Positions 59,701 through 64,000 of a stretch of 64,000 bases of DNA are shown piece by piece. The DNA is from an uncultured Ruminococcus sp. (GTDB taxonomy: Bacteria > Bacillota > Clostridia > Lachnospirales > Lachnospiraceae): assembly GCA_900066355.1 (NCBI GenBank), contig FMEL01000001.1:315848-379847 (forward strand), written 5' to 3'. Each line of letters starts with the position of its first letter. The stretch's first letter is position 1. A program made the position numbers and the translations under genes. A model generated the notes under the pieces. That model saw only the letters and a list, made by a program, of their open reading frames with translations. It made no database searches and was not told where the DNA came from.

Positions 59701-61450
59701 CATCTGTGACAACGGTTCCCTGTTTATTTATATTAAGAACACCATCCAGTGGAATAAGTCTGACGGAGCTTGATGCTTTTCCACCGGTATCATAAATTAC
59801 ATCATTATTGAAGTTCGCACCTGTAATTTCGCGGTTATCTCCCTGAACAGTATAAGTGATTACATATTTGTAGTTTCCCTGATGTTCAGCCGGAATAGTG
59901 TACGCCCATGTATAATCTTTGCTGTCTTGCACAGTAATTTCTGACCATGAAACCGGTGTGGACCCAAGCAGAGTATTGGTGCTGTCATATCTCTGAACAG
60001 TGATTCCCCCGCCGGAATATTTACCAAATCTTCGAGAACCGGAAACGACCGTATCTGTGATTGTCCTTCCGGAAATATCATACTTAAAGTCCTCGTTCAA
60101 AGTAATTGTGTATGTAATCTCATGATTTGAATTATTGAGTGATGCCCTTTTACTGATTGAAGGATTATAAACTTCCGGTTTATTTACCGATACAGTATTA
60201 TTGCCGCTCCAGTTTCCGGTAACCGTATTCGTTGTCGCATTCACAGCATCATCTTTTGTTGTCGGATGCATCTGGTCTGTATTTACCACCTGAACTGTAT
60301 ATTTGATATAAATATTTTCTCCATGCTCCATGGATGGAATAGTAACAGTCAGTTCTCTTCCGTTAATCGCCTTTGTAACACCGGAAAAATCTCTGTTTTT
60401 ATTCGATGTAATTACTACATCATCGAGACTGTACATTTCGAGCCAGTTTCCGCTCAGATTATCCGTAAGAACTACATTATTATTGACACCGGCAGATGAA
60501 ACGGTGATCGTATAAGAAATCGTTCGTCTGGAGGCATCGTAACTTGCATCTTTTTTCAGTGAAAGTGTACGGTTTATATCCACATATATCTTAATGGTCT
60601 TTGCATTTCCAAAAACAATTTCCTCTGCATCTGCATTAAAGCGTACATTAAACTCCAGTCCAAAATGTGCAGTAGCTGACTTTTTGAATTCCTCATAATT
60701 AGGATCATTTTTATTAAGTCTGACAACGATCCGATTGGATCCTTCCTGATAACTGAATGTATTTCCCGAAAGTGTTCCAATATTAAAAGCAGTCTCTGTA
60801 ATACTTCCCGGAATAGTCAAGCCGTCCGGCAACGTATAATAAAGTTTTCCCTCTCCATCTCCGTCATTATGAAACTGCAGATCTTCTGTCTCTGCAAATT
60901 GAACTTTAAATGTGTAGTCTGTTTCAGGTCGCACCTGATAAACACCGTTCACCTGCGTAATACCTGCTCCGCTGACAGAAGCTTCCGTAGCAAGCGCATT
61001 CAGATTCGTCGTATATCTTGTATTGTCATCCTGAACAGCTATTTCTTCTTTGGATTCAGTCTTTGTTTCCTGCGAAGAAACGTCAGACGGTGCTTCCGCA
61101 ACAGTGTCTGCCGATATAGCGGTCGACTCTGGAATCGTTGCTTCTTCCTCACATGAGGATTCCTGATCCTTCTCCGGCTCCGGTGTTTCTGTCGTTTCAG
61201 GACTTTCTTCCGGTACTGATGGCTGCACCTCTTCCGGTTCTTGCTTATCAATATTGTCTGGATCTGGAACCGAAGGCTCCTGTTCGCTTTCCTCAGGTGT
61301 CTCAGCTACTGCTGTCGCCTCCTGATTCTGCGCATTCCGGGTGTCCGGTGACAGTTCTTCTGCCAGAGTTATGACACTGCTCTGTGAAATAATCATCAGA
61401 GTAACGAGAAGAAATGCTAAAATACGTTTGCATTTTTCAAATCTTTTCAT
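56720..61450 (-). CDS. large cell-wall-anchored surface protein with Cna-B/SpaA-like domains
   Basis: 1576 residues. Signal peptide with ILAFLLVTLMIISQSSVITL; Pro/Glu-rich stalk (about 35-125); then several isopeptide-type beta domains (GRTITDTVVSGSRRFGKYSG, NCTLKDTLPYQQIDNELYSD); SpaA-like domains around 1065-1270 (KTLAGATFKLQRF, LAGAKLQITDEAG, each ending in an E-x-xAPxGY motif); two DUF7601-like repeats (DQTFYVALYADQEC, DETFYAGIFADKDY); an acidic linker; a Thr-rich stretch; and the anchor AVKTGDNTPIG + hydrophobic helix + KRRKK. Sortase would cleave near KTG. Likely an adhesin or pilin. Its C-terminal third is duplicated in the next gene. Confidence 0.88.
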   Translation of the reverse strand: MKRFEKCKRILAFLLVTLMIISQSSVITLAEELSPDTRNAQNQEATAVAETPEESEQEPSVPDPDNIDKQEPEEVQPSVPEESPETTETPEPEKDQESSCEEEATIPESTAISADTVAEAPSDVSSQETKTESKEEIAVQDDNTRYTTNLNALATEASVSGAGITQVNGVYQVRPETDYTFKVQFAETEDLQFHNDGDGEGKLYYTLPDGLTIPGSITETAFNIGTLSGNTFSYQEGSNRIVVRLNKNDPNYEEFKKSATAHFGLEFNVRFNADAEEIVFGNAKTIKIYVDINRTLSLKKDASYDASRRTISYTITVSSAGVNNNVVLTDNLSGNWLEMYSLDDVVITSNKNRDFSGVTKAINGRELTVTIPSMEHGENIYIKYTVQVVNTDQMHPTTKDDAVNATTNTVTGNWSGNNTVSVNKPEVYNPSISKRASLNNSNHEITYTITLNEDFKYDISGRTITDTVVSGSRRFGKYSGGGITVQRYDSTNTLLGSTPVSWSEITVQDSKDYTWAYTIPAEHQGNYKYVITYTVQGDNREITGANFNNDVIYDTGGKASSSVRLIPLDGVLNINKQGTVVTDAAGKRQIQWTVSFPVPANKEYTNCTLKDTLPYQQIDNELYSDSYIEGSEQISGLLDGENYEIDSSTTSDGKNKLTVKFYYMENGQKKMNLKVSDQARTIQFTYLTEPNEKWLANSNVLTNKSHKNSATISARGQNLTANATVELYENNPDITKSAEVIEKDENGNAKVIQYNVTVLGIEGDSIEITDEFNKEHLIYDATQGLQVSYSDDGKIFTQDQSVTAGATSSDTGMVFTIQNVHPEDGLNHAVYRLTYCLKVNGAAGVDSIETSEEGGKVTNTAFFRGKSTSVKTTVINSEGIINKKLLNEDSLSAEGYVAEYQLVINPGMKTYGTSELLTVKDIMTNMKAVNPDEVEIHTESAAGTDVDIDKVKAVFSEDGIHFTVPNATKAVITYKAKWTGQGEIEHINEATVYGYSRSVARSVNISSQGSGDFDNYKITIYKVEKDNNTKTLAGATFKLQRFVDGKPQDVLDKDNNIVTITTDTAGKAILEGHDHEKGWVLRKEYKYQLVEIEAPAGYELNPAPTIFAFSDAFAGDNVICCENGGQIIITNELAEHEIEISKVNAADGVTELAGAKLQITDEAGNIVKDKAGNELSWTTGESAEDQNEDGSAKPHKVKLVAGTYILKEVSAPFGYLMADPITFTVGLDGKLSSKAEGAVSNDENKAVVIMKDVAKEKSVSSSISVTKRLKTVAGEDILAADQTFYVALYADQECTQRVSDVKALTFKMDSVSTVTFTDLAIDTTYYIGECTADGVNYLRGQTADGTTYTAMFSNGNSVETGSNGGNKAVEFENRFVKFPDGFYKEALLNLTKQLKNSDGKDKNSDETFYAGIFADKDYTKLSDQVSQNIVPLNLNGNSSAGAQIKVAIADGGSTTLYVTEVDADGKPVEKADSFEYDLSVDTESITFNESNKSASVTLVNQERAEDEDEETEEEEIKEKTTKNTPTPTSSVTPTKSTQTTNAVKTGDNTPIGIFVVLLIAAIAVIGGGIYLKRRKK

Positions 61451-61579
61451 CCTTCACCTAATCCTTTCTATCTCTATAATTAAATTTAGGATAAGAAATT
61501 GATCTTATCCCTATACTGTTACTGTTTATTATAATAGAAAAGTTAAATGATGAAAATAGGTTTTTCTACTCGTTTTTTG

Positions 61580-61912
61580 TCATATTGTGTTCATTTTTGC
61601 AATTCTGCAAAAGATCCATCTCCAACCCGGTATCAGAGCCAAATCTTTCAGCCTTTCCGGTACAGTCTCCGGATTCATGATCTCTTTAAAAAAAGAATCG
61701 TACAAAAGCTTCACTCCTCGGACTCCCGTACAAAAATCAAGGAACTCCTGCCTTGCTGCATCTCCCCAACTGTAAAATTTTTCTGTGAGTTTTATGCTAC
61801 CATCGATTTCTTTCAAAATCTCTTCTCGGCTTCTTATCATTGGAAAATAGTTCTTCAGCTTTGTTGTCATAGGAAGACTGTGTAGAAAAAATCCGCCAGA
61901 ATGGTTTCCCAT
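61580..61912 (-). pseudogene. N-terminal fragment of an Rpn-type PD-(D/E)XK nuclease
   Basis: The frame gives SREEILKEIDGSIKLTEKFY, SWGDAARQEFLDFCTGVRGV and KLLYDSFFKEIMNPETVPER, then loses similarity and stops. These blocks are the usual N-terminal domain of a Lachnospiraceae Rpn-like nuclease (normally about 300 residues). The catalytic domain is missing, so it is a remnant. It lies between the two adhesin genes and overlaps the terminator of the second. Confidence 0.65.
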
Positions 61913-61926
61913 CCTGACGGACTTTG
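61887..61926 (-). terminator. terminator of the second adhesin gene
   Basis: AAAATCCGCCAGAATGG pairs imperfectly with CCATCCTGACGGACTTT, 20 bases after the stop at 61947, and resembles the terminator at 56663. Confidence 0.75.
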
Positions 61927-61946
61927 TAGTTACTTATTGTTTCTTA

Positions 61947-64000
61947 TTATTTTTTGCGACGTTTGAGGTAAATTCCTCCACCAATCACTACGATTGCAGC
62001 AATAAGAAGAATTACGAAAATTCCAATCGGTGTGTTATCACCTGTTTTTACTGCTTTTGTGGATGTTGCGTTAGATGAGGTTGTGGTTGTTTTACCTTTG
62101 TCCTTATCTTTATCCTTATCTTTGTCTTCATCCTGTTCCTGATTCGTGATGGTTACTTCTGCAGAAGTATTATTCTCATCGAATGTAACTTCTCCGTTCT
62201 CCACTGATACATCATATTTGAAAGTTTCTTCATTGATCGGTTTTCCATCCTTATCAACCTCTGTCACATAGAAAGTCTTGGATGTTCCCTGTGCAATGGA
62301 TACTTTAATCTGTGCTGTCACACTGGAGCTGCCATTCAGATTCAGTGGAATAATATTCTGAGCCACATTCTCTGAAAGTTTTGTACATTCTTCATCATCA
62401 AAAATACCTGCATAGAATGTCTCGTCGCTGTTCTTTGCTTTACCGATTTTGTCTTTAAACAGTTTGGTAATACTCAGAACACCTTCTTTGTAGAATCCAT
62501 CCGGGAATTTCATAAAGCGGTTATCAAAGTAAACTGCTTTACTTCCGTTTGGAGTTTCTACTGTAACACTGTTTCCATCTGTAAACTGTGCTACATATTT
62601 TGTTCCTGCAACAACGCCGCTCAGATAGCGCACGCCGTCTTTTGTACATTCACCTACATAATAAGTCTTGTTCGGCTCCACGCCTTCAAATGTAACTGTT
62701 TCGGAAGTGGAGTTTTTGAATGTAAGTGCTTTGATCTCAGATGCAAGTTTCGTGCAGTTCTCATCTTCATAAAGTGCTACGTAGAATGTCTGATCAACTG
62801 CATAAATGTTCTCGCCTGCAACTGTCTTCAGATTCTTAGTTACTGAAATGGATGCGGATGTGTCTTTCTTCTCATCCTTCATGGTAACTTTGTTGCCTGT
62901 AACTGCATCTTTTGTTTCGCTTGTTACGCTGCCTTCTTTGTCAATCGTGAACTTGATGCTCTCAGCAATCTTGTATCCGTCCGGAGCTGCGGTCTCAGAA
63001 AGAGTGTATGTTCCGGCTGTAAGTTTCACTTTGTGCGGTTTTGCACTTCCGTCTTCATTCTGGTCTTCTTTTGTCTCTCCACTGATCCACTTAATTGGCT
63101 CAAATGTCTCATCATTGTCTTTGGTGATCTGAAGGGATGCCCCTTTAAGTTCAGTGTTGTTGGTAAGGTCGACCTTGCTGATTTCGATGTCGCGTTCCTT
63201 TGGAGTGTACTCGTTCGTGAACTCTGCACCTACAGTTTCTTTGTCTACTACAGTTGCCTTTACAATTCCTGCTTCGGCATCTGTTGTTGCTTTCTGGTTG
63301 ATTGTCACTTCATATCCAGATACTTCATATCCGCTCTCGGTAAAGGTGATCTCCGTCTTTTCCGGCACGTTTTTGATCGTCCATTTATACGGATCTTCTG
63401 CTGTTCCCTTTCCTTCTGCATTCTTTACCGTGAACACGTCCTTGTTGTAGTTGTTTGTGATCTGGAAGCCCTCCGGCAGTTTCTCCAGTCCGCTGAATGC
63501 TTTCGTTACCTGTACATTTCCAAGTTTCTGGCGGTACTCGTTTGTGAATTCTGCACCTACAGTTTCTTTGTCTACTACAGTTGCCTTTACAATTCCTGCT
63601 TCGGCATCTGTTGTTGCTTTCTGGTTGATTGTCACTTCATATCCAGATACATCATAACCTCTCTCGGTAAAGATTACCTCCGTCTTATCCGGTACATTCT
63701 CAAGTGTCCATGTGTACGGTTCCTCTGCTGTTCCTTTTCCACTTGCATTCTCTACATTAAACACTGTGTTGTTAATGTTGTTCGTGATCTGGAAGCTTTC
63801 CGGCAGCTCTCCTATTCCACTGAATACTTTTGTTACCCGTACATTTCCAAGTTTCCGGCGGTACTCGTTTGTGAACTCTGCACCTACAGTTTCTTTGTCT
63901 ACTACGGTTGCCTTTACAATTCCTGCTTCGGCATCTGTTGTTGCTTTCTGGTTGATTGTCACTTCATATCCAGATACTTCATATCCGCTCTCGGTAAAGG
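61947..64000 (-). CDS. cell-wall-anchored repeat protein, C-terminal part (runs off window)
   Basis: The frame is open to the right edge, so the N-terminus lies outside. At least 680 residues: two full 109-residue repeats and part of a third (ITNNxNxxVFxVxNAxGKGT, then SGYEVTINQKATTDAEAGIV and ETVGAEFTNEYR), a SpaA-like domain (NNTELKGASLQITKDNDETF), two DUF7601-like domains, a linker of alternating Asp-Lys (DKDKDKDKDKGK) and the anchor AVKTGDNTPIG, helix, KRRKK. The C-terminal 500 residues are close to the neighbour's. Wall-anchored adhesin or pilin. Confidence 0.88.
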   Translation of the reverse strand, partial: FTESGYEVSGYEVTINQKATTDAEAGIVKATVVDKETVGAEFTNEYRRKLGNVRVTKVFSGIGELPESFQITNNINNTVFNVENASGKGTAEEPYTWTLENVPDKTEVIFTERGYDVSGYEVTINQKATTDAEAGIVKATVVDKETVGAEFTNEYRQKLGNVQVTKAFSGLEKLPEGFQITNNYNKDVFTVKNAEGKGTAEDPYKWTIKNVPEKTEITFTESGYEVSGYEVTINQKATTDAEAGIVKATVVDKETVGAEFTNEYTPKERDIEISKVDLTNNTELKGASLQITKDNDETFEPIKWISGETKEDQNEDGSAKPHKVKLTAGTYTLSETAAPDGYKIAESIKFTIDKEGSVTSETKDAVTGNKVTMKDEKKDTSASISVTKNLKTVAGENIYAVDQTFYVALYEDENCTKLASEIKALTFKNSTSETVTFEGVEPNKTYYVGECTKDGVRYLSGVVAGTKYVAQFTDGNSVTVETPNGSKAVYFDNRFMKFPDGFYKEGVLSITKLFKDKIGKAKNSDETFYAGIFDDEECTKLSENVAQNIIPLNLNGSSSVTAQIKVSIAQGTSKTFYVTEVDKDGKPINEETFKYDVSVENGEVTFDENNTSAEVTITNQEQDEDKDKDKDKDKGKTTTTSSNATSTKAVKTGDNTPIGIFVILLIAAIVVIGGGIYLKRRKK
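63221..64000 (-). repeat. 327-bp tandem repeats inside the second adhesin gene
   Basis: The block starting CTCTGCACCTACAGTTTCTT recurs at 63221, 63548 and 63875, an exact 327-bp period (109 codons). The first 110 bases of each unit are almost identical, whereas the middle is diverged. More copies probably continue beyond the window. Confidence 0.9.

Noticed and set aside
63154..63657. Repeated plus-strand frames in the adhesin repeats
   Set aside because: They recur only because the 327-bp coding repeats recur on the other strand.

Overview
The window looks like chromosomal DNA from a gut Lachnospiraceae bacterium (Blautia / Mediterraneibacter / Dorea type; genus not proven). Reasons: moderate-to-low GC, strong AGGAGG ribosome binding sites, an oligosaccharide-foraging gene set, a carboxynorspermidine-type polyamine operon, a CD1871A-like CXXC protein beside a 4Fe-4S membrane protein, Rpn-type nucleases, and surface proteins with Cna-B-like repeats and a VKTGD anchor. 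Most genes are on the minus strand. No rRNA, tRNA, CRISPR array, prophage or intact insertion sequence was seen.

Layout. 1-7.9 kb: gene debris (a metallo-hydrolase remnant and an IS66 transposase tail), then a TetR-controlled heterodimeric ABC exporter, preceded by a tightly coupled trio (alpha/beta hydrolase, O-methyltransferase-like enzyme, BAAT-like hydrolase) and a broken ketopantoate-reductase-like gene. 8.7-13.8 kb: alpha-glucoside locus (GH31, GH13, LacI regulator) whose ABC transporter survives only as a permease tail. 13.8-16.9 kb: acetyltransferase, MATE pump, CarD-like regulator. 17.4-26.5 kb: alpha-galactoside locus (two GH36 enzymes, ROK regulator, zinc dehydrogenase, GPH symporter), again with transporter remnants. 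26.9-28 kb: two-subunit chromate transporter. 28.2-34.3 kb: polyamine operon speA-speE-speB-carboxynorspermidine dehydrogenase-nspC, read from a consensus promoter through a 340-nt structured leader that ends in an intrinsic terminator. 34.6-40.6 kb: Rpn nuclease, DegV, MATE/MarR pair and a CmpB-like membrane protein, set among dispersed hairpin repeats. 40.8-45.2 kb: 4Fe-4S membrane protein, 50-aa CXXC protein and secreted TlpA-like thioredoxin, divergent from a two-component system. 45.5-50 kb: KtrB-KtrA potassium channel with a KdpDE-like sensor pair. 50-56.6 kb: secreted proteins, a double-HTH regulator, RhaD, YbaK and YitT proteins. 56.7-64 kb: two paralogous cell-wall-anchored adhesins; the second runs off the window.

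Two themes stand out. First, structured non-coding DNA: the polyamine leader with mutually exclusive terminator and anti-terminator pairings, and a family of intergenic hairpins whose arms change sequence but stay complementary. Second, gene decay: at least ten remnants lie between intact operons, several of them transporter or regulator fragments.
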